Shown piece by piece: positions 43,355 to 51,604 of a DNA stretch of 59,092 bases. Both the position numbers and the translations under genes were made by a program. The notes under the pieces are model-generated. The model ran no database searches, had not been told where the DNA came from, and saw only the letters and a list, made by a program, of their open reading frames with translations. This stretch comes from Thermoplasmatota archaeon (GTDB lineage Archaea > Thermoplasmatota > Thermoplasmata > UBA10834): the NCBI GenBank assembly GCA_016930135.1, contig JAFGHM010000102.1, forward strand, positions 1-59,092, read 5' to 3'. How positions within the stretch are numbered: position 1 is the stretch's first letter; each line of letters starts with the position of its first letter.

Positions 43355-43365
43355 GGTTATAATGC
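43355..43365 (-). promoter_or_regulatory. TATA box of acs
   Basis: On the minus strand GCATTATAACC stands out in a GC-rich stretch. A transcript starting about 25 bp on, near 43333, would have a leader of about 80 nt before the ATG at 43254. The rest of 43255-43532 shows no gene. Confidence 0.6.
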
Positions 43366-43532
43366 TTTTCGATGGGACAACGCCGATTTGTGGCGTCGTC
43401 CGGATTCGAACTCTTCATATGCAGATTTCGCTGACGTCGACTTTCGACATGATACGGCATATATCGAACCACACTCGATGCCAGAAGCTCGCAAGAACCT
43501 GTGCGCCCGCTGTAGAATGCCCTGGCCCCGGC

Positions 43533-43643
43533 TCACCTCTTGCCTCCGGCGCCGAATACCATGGTGCCAACGCCTGCGGACAGCATAAGCCAGGCGGCCC
43601 GATGCTGAGTGAAGAAGTATAGCATGAAGACGACAACGCCCAT
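43533..43643 (-). CDS. Candidate 36-residue membrane protein
   Basis: A short frame from ATG 43643 to TGA 43533 encodes MGVVVFMLYFFT, a short polar turn, then AAWLMLSAGVGTMVFGAGGKR. That is two hydrophobic stretches and a basic end, like a small membrane subunit. The codons look natural, but there is no strong ribosome-binding site and a competing frame overlaps. It lies between acs and folD on the same strand. Partnership with the nearby transporter is a guess. Confidence 0.35.
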   Translation of the reverse strand: MGVVVFMLYFFTQHRAAWLMLSAGVGTMVFGAGGKR

Positions 43644-43748
43644 GACCAAGAACCATGTATTCAGCGACGGAACCTACGGCTTGAGATTGCCATCCGTCTC
43701 AGTGAAGGCATCTATCTGGTCAGCACTCCCTCTCGTCTCTGTTTGCGC

Positions 43749-44639
43749 TCAATCCTTCCATCCGTGGTGCACCTTGGCCGCCTTGAGAGTATTCTGCATC
43801 AGCATCGTAATCGTCATCGGTCCAACGCCTCCAGGAACGGGGGTGATCGCCTTCGCCTTCACCTTCACCGCGTCGAAATCGACATCACCGACCAGCCTGG
43901 TCCCGCTCTTCGCCGAGGGGTCGCTTATCCTGTTGACTCCGACGTCGATTACGACGACGCCGTCCTTGACCATGTCCGCCTTGACGAACCCCGGGGAGCC
44001 GATTGCCGCTATTAGAATATCCGCCTGCCTGGTCATCTCGGCCAGATTCTTCGTCCTCGAGTGGCATATGGTGACCGTCGCGTCCGCCCCCTTGGCCTTC
44101 TGGATGAGTATGCAGGCCACCGGCTTACCGACTATGTTGCTCCTGCCCAGAACCACGACGTGCTTGCCCGAGGGATCGTTGCCGCTCCTGATAAGAAGCT
44201 CCTGGACACCGTGGGGTGTGCAGGGCAGATACGACTCGCTCCCGACCACCATCTTGCCGACGTTCACCGGATGGAACCCATCTACGTCCTTGCCCGGGTC
44301 GATCCTGAGGAGCACCTTCTCCTCACTGATGTGTTTCGGCAGAGGGAGCTGCACGAGGATGCCGTCGAACTTCGGATTCTTGTTGTAGTTGTCGATGAGC
44401 GCGAGCAGCTCGTTCTCAGTCGTGGACGCTGGGAGCCTGACCGTCTCCGAGCATATCCCCAAGTCGTTGCAGGCCTCACCCTTCTTCCTCACATATACCT
44501 GCGACGCGGGGTCCTCCCCGACTATGATGACCACAAGGCCAGGCTCTATGCCTGCCTTCTTCAGCTTCGAAACCTCGATCTTGATCTCTGCCCTGATGCT
44601 CTTAGCGACCTCGTTGCCGTTTATGACCTCAGCGACCAT
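43749..44639 (-). CDS. folD: FolD: methylene-tetrahydrofolate dehydrogenase/cyclohydrolase
   Basis: The 296-residue protein has the FolD motifs: catalytic YVRKKGEACNDLGI, GILVQLPLPKHI, DGFHPVNVGKM, PCTPHGVQELL, the nucleotide site VVLGRSNIVGKPVA and the C-terminal ITPVPGGVGPMTITMLMQNTL. It oxidises methylene-THF to methenyl-THF and hydrolyses that to formyl-THF, or the reverse. The true start is ATG 44639 with AGGGGG upstream; the frame runs open much further but that part is a shadow. It is divergent from fhs. Confidence 0.93.
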   Translation of the reverse strand: MVAEVINGNEVAKSIRAEIKIEVSKLKKAGIEPGLVVIIVGEDPASQVYVRKKGEACNDLGICSETVRLPASTTENELLALIDNYNKNPKFDGILVQLPLPKHISEEKVLLRIDPGKDVDGFHPVNVGKMVVGSESYLPCTPHGVQELLIRSGNDPSGKHVVVLGRSNIVGKPVACILIQKAKGADATVTICHSRTKNLAEMTRQADILIAAIGSPGFVKADMVKDGVVVIDVGVNRISDPSAKSGTRLVGDVDFDAVKVKAKAITPVPGGVGPMTITMLMQNTLKAAKVHHGWKD

Positions 44640-44668
44640 CCTAAACCCCCTAAGACCGGATGCGGACT

Positions 44669-44679
44669 CTTTACTTAAC
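44669..44679 (-). promoter_or_regulatory. TATA box of folD
   Basis: On the minus strand GTTAAGTAAAG lies about 30-40 bp before the folD ATG, giving a leader of about 10 nt that contains AGGGGG. Confidence 0.55.
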
Positions 44680-44792
44680 AGTTGCGCGCAGGCCGATGAC
44701 CAAGGGGATACCACTCGCCGGGTTCGACCATCTTTCGACCGCCCGAACGAGCATCCCTGGCATGGTAATGCCGAAGAGACGCGGCTGCTCTG

Positions 44793-44820
44793 GGAAAGCA
44801 TTTTCCGAAACGTTTTACTA
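44793..44820 (+). promoter_or_regulatory. fhs promoter with inverted repeat
   Basis: GGAAA-GCAT-TTTCC (44793-44806) is a perfect 5-bp inverted repeat. It directly precedes the TATA-like ACGTTTTACTA (44810-44820). The position just upstream of TATA suits an activator site or a BRE-overlapping repressor site. Confidence 0.45.
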
Positions 44821-44855
44821 GGTGCGCTGAATACCCTGCCAGAGGAGGATTCCGA

Positions 44856-46535
44856 ATGGCCATGAAGCCAGACATCGAGATTGCACAAGCTGCGAAGGTG
44901 CAGCACATTGAGAAGATTGCGGAGAAGATAGGCCTCTCGCGCGATGATCTTGAGTTCTATGGGAAATACAAGGCGAAGGTCCCGTTGGACGTCCTGAAGA
45001 GGTTCGACAAGAACAAGGACGGGAAGCTCATCTTCGTGACTGCAATAACTGCGACGAAGGCAGGTGAAGGGAAGACCGTCACCTCGATAGGACTCTGTCA
45101 GGGCTTGGGACAGCTCGGCAAAAAGGTCATGCTGTCTCTGAGAGAACCGTCGCTTGGCCCGACTTTCGGCATCAAAGGAGGAGCGACTGGCGGAGGATAC
45201 TCCCAGGTCTACCCGATGTGGGACATCGACCTCCACTTCACTGGCGACATTCATGCGGTTGGGACTGCCCACAACCTCCTGTCCGCGCTCGTCGAGAACC
45301 ACATAACCAAGAAGAACGAGCTCAACATCGACGCCACGAGGATCGTCCTCAGCAAGGTCATGGACATGAACGCGAGGGAGCTGAGGGACATAGTAGTAGG
45401 GCTTGGCGGAAGGGAGAAGGGCGGCGTGCCCCACGAGAGCAGATTCGACATCACCGTCGCCTCAGAGATTATGGCCATATTGGCTCTCTCGAAGGACATG
45501 GCGGACCTGAGGCAGAGGCTCTCGAGGGTCGTCGTAGCATATACGCGCGACAGAAAGCCGGTCACCGCTGACAAGCTCAAGGGCATAGGATCGATGTGTC
45601 TGCTCCTGAAGGACGCGATCATGCCCAACCTAGTCCAGACGCTCGAGGGACAGCCAGCATTGATACACGGAGCGCCCTTCGCGAACATCGCGCACGGGAA
45701 CAGCTCGATCATAGCCACGAAGTACGCGCTCAAGATGGCGGACTACGTAATCACTGAGGGTGGATTCGCTGCGGACTTGGGCGGAGAGAAGTTCTTCGAC
45801 ATCGTCTGCAGAGTCGCAGACCTCAAGCCTGATGTCACTGTCTTGGTTTCGAGCATCAGGGCGCTCAAGATGCACGGTGGAATGGACGAGAAAGACATCG
45901 GAACGCCGAACCTCGACTACCTGGAGAAAGGCTTCGCCAACCTCGACAAGCACATCGAGAACATGCGCAAGTTCGGAGTGCCGGTGGTCGTGGCGCTCAA
46001 CAGGTTCCCGACGGACAGCCAGGAGGAACTCGAGCTGTGCAAGAAGCACTGCGACAAGATGGGCGTGCGCTCTGCGCACTCCACAGTATTCGCCGAGGGC
46101 GGAAAGGGAGGCGTCGAACTCGCAAAGACCGTGCTCGAATGCATGGAGAAGGAGAAATCCAATTTCCATGTGCTGTACGATGAGAAGCTCCCGATCAAGA
46201 AGAAGATCGAGATCATCGCAAAGGAAATTTACGGTGCGGAGGGAGTGGTGTACACCGGAACCGCTCCTACGGATATAGCGAACATCGAGAAAGCCAGGAA
46301 CGACAAGCTCCCGATATGCATGGCCAAGACGCAGTTGTCGTTGACGGACGACCCGAAGAAGAAGGGCGCTCCGAAGGACTGGTCGCTGACTGTGAGAGAG
46401 GTCAGGCTGTCTGCGGGTGCGGGGTTCATCGTTCCCCTCACTGGCGAGCTGATGACCATACCAGGCCTGCCCACCGTCCCGGTAGCCGAGAAGATCAACA
46501 TCGACGACAAGGGCTACATAACGGGCCTTAACTGA
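44856..46535 (+). CDS. fhs: Formate-tetrahydrofolate ligase
   Basis: The 559-residue protein is normal length for the family. It shows the P-loop ITATKAGEGKTVTSIGL, REPSLGPTFGIKGGATGGGYSQV, the FTGDIHA element and EGGFAADLGGEKFFDIVCR. It makes 10-formyl-THF from formate, THF and ATP, or ATP in the reverse direction. AGGAGG is 6 bp before the ATG. With FolD and MetF in the window it completes formate to methyl-THF. The enzyme is common in bacteria and sparse in archaea, so transfer from bacteria is likely. Confidence 0.95.
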   Translation: MAMKPDIEIAQAAKVQHIEKIAEKIGLSRDDLEFYGKYKAKVPLDVLKRFDKNKDGKLIFVTAITATKAGEGKTVTSIGLCQGLGQLGKKVMLSLREPSLGPTFGIKGGATGGGYSQVYPMWDIDLHFTGDIHAVGTAHNLLSALVENHITKKNELNIDATRIVLSKVMDMNARELRDIVVGLGGREKGGVPHESRFDITVASEIMAILALSKDMADLRQRLSRVVVAYTRDRKPVTADKLKGIGSMCLLLKDAIMPNLVQTLEGQPALIHGAPFANIAHGNSSIIATKYALKMADYVITEGGFAADLGGEKFFDIVCRVADLKPDVTVLVSSIRALKMHGGMDEKDIGTPNLDYLEKGFANLDKHIENMRKFGVPVVVALNRFPTDSQEELELCKKHCDKMGVRSAHSTVFAEGGKGGVELAKTVLECMEKEKSNFHVLYDEKLPIKKKIEIIAKEIYGAEGVVYTGTAPTDIANIEKARNDKLPICMAKTQLSLTDDPKKKGAPKDWSLTVREVRLSAGAGFIVPLTGELMTIPGLPTVPVAEKINIDDKGYITGLN

Positions 46536-46588
46536 GTCCGGCGGCGTACTTCAGGCAGAATGGCCGGCTCCGAAACCTTTCATTCGAT

Positions 46589-46628
46589 TCGGAACGGGGG
46601 TGCTTTTTATCCCCCTCATGCGTTCCGA
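46589..46628 (+). promoter_or_regulatory. Inverted-repeat promoter of the MetFV/Hdr operon
   Basis: TCGGAACG (46589-46596) and CGTTCCGA (46621-46628) form a perfect 8-bp inverted repeat. Inside lies GGGG...CCCC and, in the loop, a TATA-like CTTTTTATC (46603-46611). Transcription would start near 46636, just past the right arm. It may be an operator around the TATA box; as RNA it could also act as a terminator for fhs. Confidence 0.55.
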
Positions 46629-46693
46629 TTACTAGCTCCTGCCCCTGTTTGATGGGTATGATGGAGGGGCTTACAGTAAGCGGGAGGGTCCTG

Positions 46694-47932
46694 ATGACGC
46701 AAGTCCTGGTGATTGGAGGAGGTCCAGCAGGTCTCACGGCCGCGAAGTCTCTAGTGGACAGCGGCGCGGAAGTAGTTCTGGTCGAGAAGAGCGACTCGCT
46801 CGGGGGGATGGCGAGGAATTGGACCTGCAAAGGCCTGGTCGAATGCAGAAACTGCGGCGTCTGCTTCGCGGTTGATCAGGCGGAAGGAATACTCAGGGAA
46901 CCGTCAGCAGAGATCCTGCTGCTGTCTGAAGTGGCATCCGCACATAGGACCGAAGATGGGTTCTCATTCAAAATCAAGACCTCTCCCAGATATGTCACCG
47001 ATGATTGCATAGGCTGTGGCAAGTGCGTGGCCGTGTGCCCTGTCGAGGGCAAGGCGATATTCCCTCCGACAGGCACCGGCCGGCCCCAACAATACTGGAT
47101 CGACCGCATAAAGTGCTTGCATTTCAAGAAACGCAAGTGCAACGCGTGCGCCGAGGTCTGCCCGACAAAGGCCATCGACTACGACGACAGGGCAAAGAGC
47201 ATTTCGAGAAAGGTTCAGTCCGTGGTTCTGGCAACTGGCATTGATGCGATAGAGGCGTGCGAAACCAACAGATTCGGCTGCGGCAGGTATGCCAATGTCA
47301 TCTCGAGCGTGGACGCAGAGAAGATACTGAACGAGAAGGGACGGCTGCTGAGGCCTTCAGACGGCAGACCCCCGAAGAAGATAGCGGTGGTACAGTGTGT
47401 CGGCTCGAGGTCTGTGGAGTTCGGCGTGGAATACTGTTCGAAGTTCTGCTGCAAGTACGCGACCAAGATCTGCCAGCTGTTGCTCGATATCGATGCCGAA
47501 ATCAACCTTGACTTCTACTTCATGGACCTGCGGACGCTGTATGAGCCCCAGGACGAGTTCAAGCTCTGGGCGAAGGCGAAGAAAACCGTCAGACTCGTAA
47601 GATCGATGCCCGCGGACATCTACGAGAAGGACGATTCCAAAAACCTCCTCGTACGGGTCGCCGGGGAGACCGATTCGGATATCTCTGAGACCGAGTACGA
47701 CCTCGTCATCCTCTCGGTGGGCATGAGACCTTCAGGTGCTTCGTCCGAGCTGGCCCGGTCCCTCGGAGTGGGCACCGACGAGATGGGGTTCGCCATGGTC
47801 TCGAAAGAGATCGAAGCCAGTGGGGTCTACGTCTGTGGTGCGGTAACGCAACCGATGGACATCGAGGAGGCTGCTGTCAGAGCGGTGGCGACCGTTTCTC
47901 GGATGAACAAGAAAAAGGAGGCGGGACCGTGA
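46694..47932 (+). CDS. HdrA-type flavoprotein, alpha form (MetFV module)
   Basis: The 412-residue protein has the FAD site VLVIGGGPAGLTAAKSL. It has cysteines CRNCGVC in the HdrA N-terminal loop, [4Fe-4S] motifs CIGCGKCVAVCP and KCNACAEVCP, and VVQCVGSRSVEFGVEYCSKFCCKYATK. It is the paralogue of the alpha protein at 33801. GGGAGGG precedes ATG 46694, so the 15 codons upstream in the frame are not used. It is the first gene of a five-gene operon, each member overlapping the next. Confidence 0.88.
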   Translation: MTQVLVIGGGPAGLTAAKSLVDSGAEVVLVEKSDSLGGMARNWTCKGLVECRNCGVCFAVDQAEGILREPSAEILLLSEVASAHRTEDGFSFKIKTSPRYVTDDCIGCGKCVAVCPVEGKAIFPPTGTGRPQQYWIDRIKCLHFKKRKCNACAEVCPTKAIDYDDRAKSISRKVQSVVLATGIDAIEACETNRFGCGRYANVISSVDAEKILNEKGRLLRPSDGRPPKKIAVVQCVGSRSVEFGVEYCSKFCCKYATKICQLLLDIDAEINLDFYFMDLRTLYEPQDEFKLWAKAKKTVRLVRSMPADIYEKDDSKNLLVRVAGETDSDISETEYDLVILSVGMRPSGASSELARSLGVGTDEMGFAMVSKEIEASGVYVCGAVTQPMDIEEAAVRAVATVSRMNKKKEAGP

Positions 47933-49506
47933 AGGCGAAGATACAGGTCGTTTTGTGCAAGTGCTGCACCGAAATCCCCTCTGTCCTCAGGCTCGAATCC
48001 CTCTCCAAGCTGGCATCCGAGAGCAACAATGTGATGTCCGTCATGACCGTGGATGCCATCTGCGACGGGAAGCAGCTCGCACCTGTCATGAACGACGTGA
48101 AGCAGAAGGAGCTTGACAGAGCGGTCGTGCTGGCATGCCACAAGAAGGATGTGAGCCCGACCCTTCTGAGAGCATATAGGCGCGCGGGCGTGAACGAGTT
48201 CATGGTCGAGCTCGTCAACATCCGCGAAGAGGTGGTTCTTCCACACGCGAACGAGCCCGAGAGAGCGCAGGCGAAGGCAGAGGCGAAGCTGAGAGCCGCG
48301 CTGGCGAGGTCGCTCATGCTCCAGCCGCTCGAACGGCAGACAGAGGAGATGAAGACAAGGAACGTCGTCATAATAGGCGCTGGAGTTGCCGGCCAGGCAG
48401 CCGCAAAGGAGGCTGCCAAGGCAGGCGCTCACACTGTCGTCCTTGAGAAGTCCGGGAAGACCCTCAAGGTGCCCGGGGTCGTGATGCAGCACTCGACGCT
48501 CGTCGGCGCTGAGGGATATGGAGGCAATCTCAAGCTCAAGATCAGGGCCGGCGAGAAGGTTGAGTCCCTTGACGCTGCCGCCTTGGTCATCGCCACCGGA
48601 GGAGGATGGACCCAACTGAAGGGATCTCTGGCGAAGGCCGTCAAGGACGCCGTTCCTCTATACAAGCTGAACGAGCAGGTCCAGGTCGACGCGCCCATCA
48701 AGGGACCCGTCGTCGTGGTCGACTCCCCGGATCCGTCAGGAAAGACGATGGCTGTCCAAGACTTCGCATGGGACGAGACCCTAGAGACCGTCGTCGAGCT
48801 GAAGAAGAAGCATCCGGAGACAGAGATATGGGTCGTCTTCCAGGAGATGAGGGCCTTCGGCTTGTCGGAGCTGGTGTACAAGGAGGCCGCTGACGCCGGT
48901 ATCAAGTTCATCAGATATGACAAGGGAGGAGTGCCAAAGGCCGACCCGAAGAACCCAGGCGTGCTCTCTGTGAGGGATTTCTCGCAGGGCGAGCAGCTCA
49001 ACATCAGATTCGGCACGCTCGCTTTCGCATCGATTCCGGCAAACCCCGACAATAGACTGATAGCTGAGGTGCTCAGGATTCCGATGGCGGCAGACGGAGG
49101 AATCAGGAGAGGCAGCATACAGAGATGGCCTGTCTCCACTCCAAGACCTGGTGTGTTCGTGTGCGGCTCCGCCCTGTTCCCGAAGTCGAGAGAGGCTGCA
49201 GAGGCTGAGGGAGAGGCTGCGGGAGCGATGGCCAGCGCTTTCGTGAAGCGCGGCACGATTGAGTTCGGTGGCGTCGTGGCCGAGGTGGAACAAGAGAAGT
49301 GCTCGGCGTGTCTGACCTGCGTGCGCACATGTCCTTACGAGGCCCCATTCATAGGAGCGGCAGGCAAGGCGGAGATACGGATCCAGGCATGTCAGGGGTG
49401 CGGGATGTGCGTCGGCATCTGCCCAAGCAAGGCCATCGAGCTGAGGAACTACACCGACGACCAAATCATGATAGAGACGCGGACTCTGCTCGGAGGTGAT
49501 TTCTGA
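47929..49506 (+). CDS. HdrA-type flavoprotein, beta form (MetFV module)
   Basis: The 525-residue protein is built like the beta protein at 35102: N-terminal cysteine region (LCKCCTEI, AICDGKQL, LACHKKD, VNIREEVVLPHANEPERAQAKA), then FAD site VIIGAGVAGQAAAKEA, and C-terminal [4Fe-4S] motifs CSACLTCVRTCP and CQGCGMCVGICP. It differs by lacking the QCVGSR...YCSxxCC cysteine block in the middle. The start is GTG 47929 within the previous stop (GTGA). Confidence 0.85.
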   Translation: MKAKIQVVLCKCCTEIPSVLRLESLSKLASESNNVMSVMTVDAICDGKQLAPVMNDVKQKELDRAVVLACHKKDVSPTLLRAYRRAGVNEFMVELVNIREEVVLPHANEPERAQAKAEAKLRAALARSLMLQPLERQTEEMKTRNVVIIGAGVAGQAAAKEAAKAGAHTVVLEKSGKTLKVPGVVMQHSTLVGAEGYGGNLKLKIRAGEKVESLDAAALVIATGGGWTQLKGSLAKAVKDAVPLYKLNEQVQVDAPIKGPVVVVDSPDPSGKTMAVQDFAWDETLETVVELKKKHPETEIWVVFQEMRAFGLSELVYKEAADAGIKFIRYDKGGVPKADPKNPGVLSVRDFSQGEQLNIRFGTLAFASIPANPDNRLIAEVLRIPMAADGGIRRGSIQRWPVSTPRPGVFVCGSALFPKSREAAEAEGEAAGAMASAFVKRGTIEFGGVVAEVEQEKCSACLTCVRTCPYEAPFIGAAGKAEIRIQACQGCGMCVGICPSKAIELRNYTDDQIMIETRTLLGGDF

Positions 49507-49922
49507 TGGCCGAGAGGAGGCCGAAGATAATAGGCTTCTGCTGTGAGAGGCATGGCATGGACTCAGCCGTCCTCGCAGCGAGGACGGGGAAGCAGTTCGA
49601 TGCGAGTGTGAGGCTGGTCCAGGTGCCCTGCGCCGGCCGGGTGGATGGCATCCATATACTCCAGGCGCTTGAGGACGGGGCAGACGCCGTATTCGTGCTT
49701 GGCTGCCTTGAGAAGAACTGCTACTATGACACCGGCTCAATCGAAGCGCGGAAGCGGGTGGAGTACGTCAGGCAGATGCTCGCGGAAATGGGGATCGAGA
49801 AGGAGCGGGTCGAGATGTTCAACGCCGCCTCGACGAACGCGTGGGCGTTCCCCGAAATAGTCGCGAAGATGGTCGAGGTCGCGAAGAAGCTCGGCCCCAT
49901 CGAGGAGGGTGAGAGAAGATGA
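49506..49922 (+). CDS. mvhD: MvhD-type electron-transfer subunit (MetFV module)
   Basis: The 138-residue protein has the MvhD cysteines: GFCCERHGMDSA at the N-terminus, VPCAG and LGCLEKNCYY. One position differs from the classic FCCxxC, since the third N-terminal cysteine is missing. It starts in the previous stop (TGATG) and overlaps metV by 4 bp. It should pass electrons between the HdrA pair and MetV/MetF. Confidence 0.88.
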   Translation: MAERRPKIIGFCCERHGMDSAVLAARTGKQFDASVRLVQVPCAGRVDGIHILQALEDGADAVFVLGCLEKNCYYDTGSIEARKRVEYVRQMLAEMGIEKERVEMFNAASTNAWAFPEIVAKMVEVAKKLGPIEEGERR

Positions 49923-50623
49923 TTGTCGCCAAGAGAAAGCCGCTCGGCGAGATAGTGGAGATGCTCGCACCCTACCAGAAGATCACAGTCATCGGATGCA
50001 GGAGCTGCGTGGCCATCTGCCTTGCGGGGGGAGAGAAGGAGGTCAAGATGCTGGTCTCCGCCCTGAAGATCAAGAATAGGAAGGAGGGCAGGAAGCAGCA
50101 GATCGATGGGTTCGTCGTTGAGAGGCAGTGTGAGAAGGAGTGGGTCAAGGAGGTCGAGGAGAGGATCCTCGATTCCGATGTCACGCTCTCGATGGCCTGC
50201 TCTCTGGGCGCTCAGACCATCGGCGACATGTACCCGAAGCACCTCACGTTTCCAGGGCTCAACACCGGCATGTTCGGCGTCCCAGAAGAACAGGGTGTGT
50301 GGTCGGAGAAGTGCATCGGATGCGGCAACTGCATCATACACACAACGGGGGGCATATGCCCGATTGCCAGATGCGCCAAGAGCATGTTGAACGGCCCATG
50401 CGGCGGGTCTGCGAACGGGAAGTGCGAAGTGAACCTCGAGGTCGACTGCGCTTGGGTGGCGATCTATGACCGGCTCAAGCTGCAGAACAGGCTGGATCTC
50501 ATCGAGAATTTCACTCCGGCAAAGGACTGGTCGACCAGTCACTCAGGTGGGCGGAGGATCTATGTCCGCGAGGATGCGAAGCTCTCTCAGCACCAGAAGA
50601 AGGGCAAGGAGGCGGTGCAATGA
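49919..50623 (+). CDS. metV: MetV-type zinc/iron-sulfur partner of methylene-THF reductase
   Basis: The 234-residue protein has the pattern of the MetV family: VIGCRSCVAICLAGGEKEV, VVERQCEKEW, SMACSLGAQTIGD, then CIGCGNCIIHTTGGICPIARCAKSMLNGPCGGSANGKCEV. In acetogenic bacteria MetV forms a complex with MetF and shuttles electrons to it through iron-sulfur clusters. It overlaps both neighbours by 4 bp. Confidence 0.9.
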   Translation: MIVAKRKPLGEIVEMLAPYQKITVIGCRSCVAICLAGGEKEVKMLVSALKIKNRKEGRKQQIDGFVVERQCEKEWVKEVEERILDSDVTLSMACSLGAQTIGDMYPKHLTFPGLNTGMFGVPEEQGVWSEKCIGCGNCIIHTTGGICPIARCAKSMLNGPCGGSANGKCEVNLEVDCAWVAIYDRLKLQNRLDLIENFTPAKDWSTSHSGGRRIYVREDAKLSQHQKKGKEAVQ

Positions 50624-51537
50624 AGGCGGGCAGCAACCTCGAGAAGGTCTTGGAGTCGGGCAAGTTCGCTGTGACCGCTGAGATAGGTCCGCCGCAGTCT
50701 GCTAACCCCGAGCCCCTGACACATCACGCACGAATGCTCAAGGGGTACGCGGATGCGTTCAACCTGACGGACAATCAGACGGCGGTCGTCAGGTTGTCGA
50801 GCATCGCCAGTGCCGTAATCATAATGCGCGAGGGGATTGAGCCCGTCATCCAGATGACCTGCAGGGACAGGAACAGGATCGGGCTCCAGAGCGACCTGTT
50901 CGGCGCGGCCGCACTCGGAGTGAAGAACGTCCTCTGTCTCACGGGGGACCACCACATATTCGGGAACGAGAAGGCTGCGAAGGGCGTCTTCGATTTCGAC
51001 TCAATCGTCGAACTCAAGGTCTTCGACGACTTGAGGAACAGCGGGAAGCAGCTCGGAGGAGAACAGATCAAGGACCCGCCGAAGACCTACCTCGGATGTG
51101 CGGAGAACCCCTTTGCCACTCCCTATGAATGGAGGGCCGCGAGGCTCGCGAAGAAGGCCGCTGCCGGAGCGGACTTCTGCCAGACCCAGGCCATATTCGA
51201 CATGAAGATGTTCGAGAGATGGATGGACGAGATAAGGGGGCGTGGGTTGGACAAGAAGGTCCACATACTCGCCGGCGTGATCCCCGTGAAATCTGCAGGA
51301 TCCGCCAGGTACATGAAGAACAAGGTCCCGGGCATGATCGTGCCGAAAGAGATAGTGGACCGGATGAAGAATGCCAAGGACGCCAAGGAGGAAGGCATAC
51401 GGCTCTGCGTCGAGCAAATCGAGACTCTGAAGAGCATCAAGGGCGTCCACGGAGTGCACATCATGGCCGTGGCGTGGGAGGAAATGATTCCCAGGATCGT
51501 CAAAGAGGCAGGGCTCTTGCCCAGGCCGACGTTCTGA
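50620..51537 (+). CDS. metF: Methylene-tetrahydrofolate reductase (MetF)
   Basis: The 305-residue TIM-barrel flavoprotein has AVTAEIGPPQSANPEPL at the N-terminus, QMTCRDRNRIGLQSDLFGAAALGVKNVLCLTGDHH, AKKAAAGADFCQTQAIFD and ILAGVIPVKSAGSARYM. These are the family signatures. It reduces methylene-THF to methyl-THF. Being last in an HdrA-HdrA-MvhD-MetV operon, it is expected to take electrons from iron-sulfur carriers instead of binding NADH directly. Confidence 0.93.
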   Translation: MKAGSNLEKVLESGKFAVTAEIGPPQSANPEPLTHHARMLKGYADAFNLTDNQTAVVRLSSIASAVIIMREGIEPVIQMTCRDRNRIGLQSDLFGAAALGVKNVLCLTGDHHIFGNEKAAKGVFDFDSIVELKVFDDLRNSGKQLGGEQIKDPPKTYLGCAENPFATPYEWRAARLAKKAAAGADFCQTQAIFDMKMFERWMDEIRGRGLDKKVHILAGVIPVKSAGSARYMKNKVPGMIVPKEIVDRMKNAKDAKEEGIRLCVEQIETLKSIKGVHGVHIMAVAWEEMIPRIVKEAGLLPRPTF

Positions 51538-51604
51538 CACGCTGAAGAACTCGCTCCACCACAACAATGAAGTCCACTCAGCCGCTTCCGGTCAGGGGGA
51601 TAGA

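Noticed and set aside
44640..45434. Long N-terminal extension of the folD frame (561-codon ORF)
   Set aside because: FolD alone starts at 44639 with its own SD and TATA; the upstream part is antisense to fhs and has no domain.
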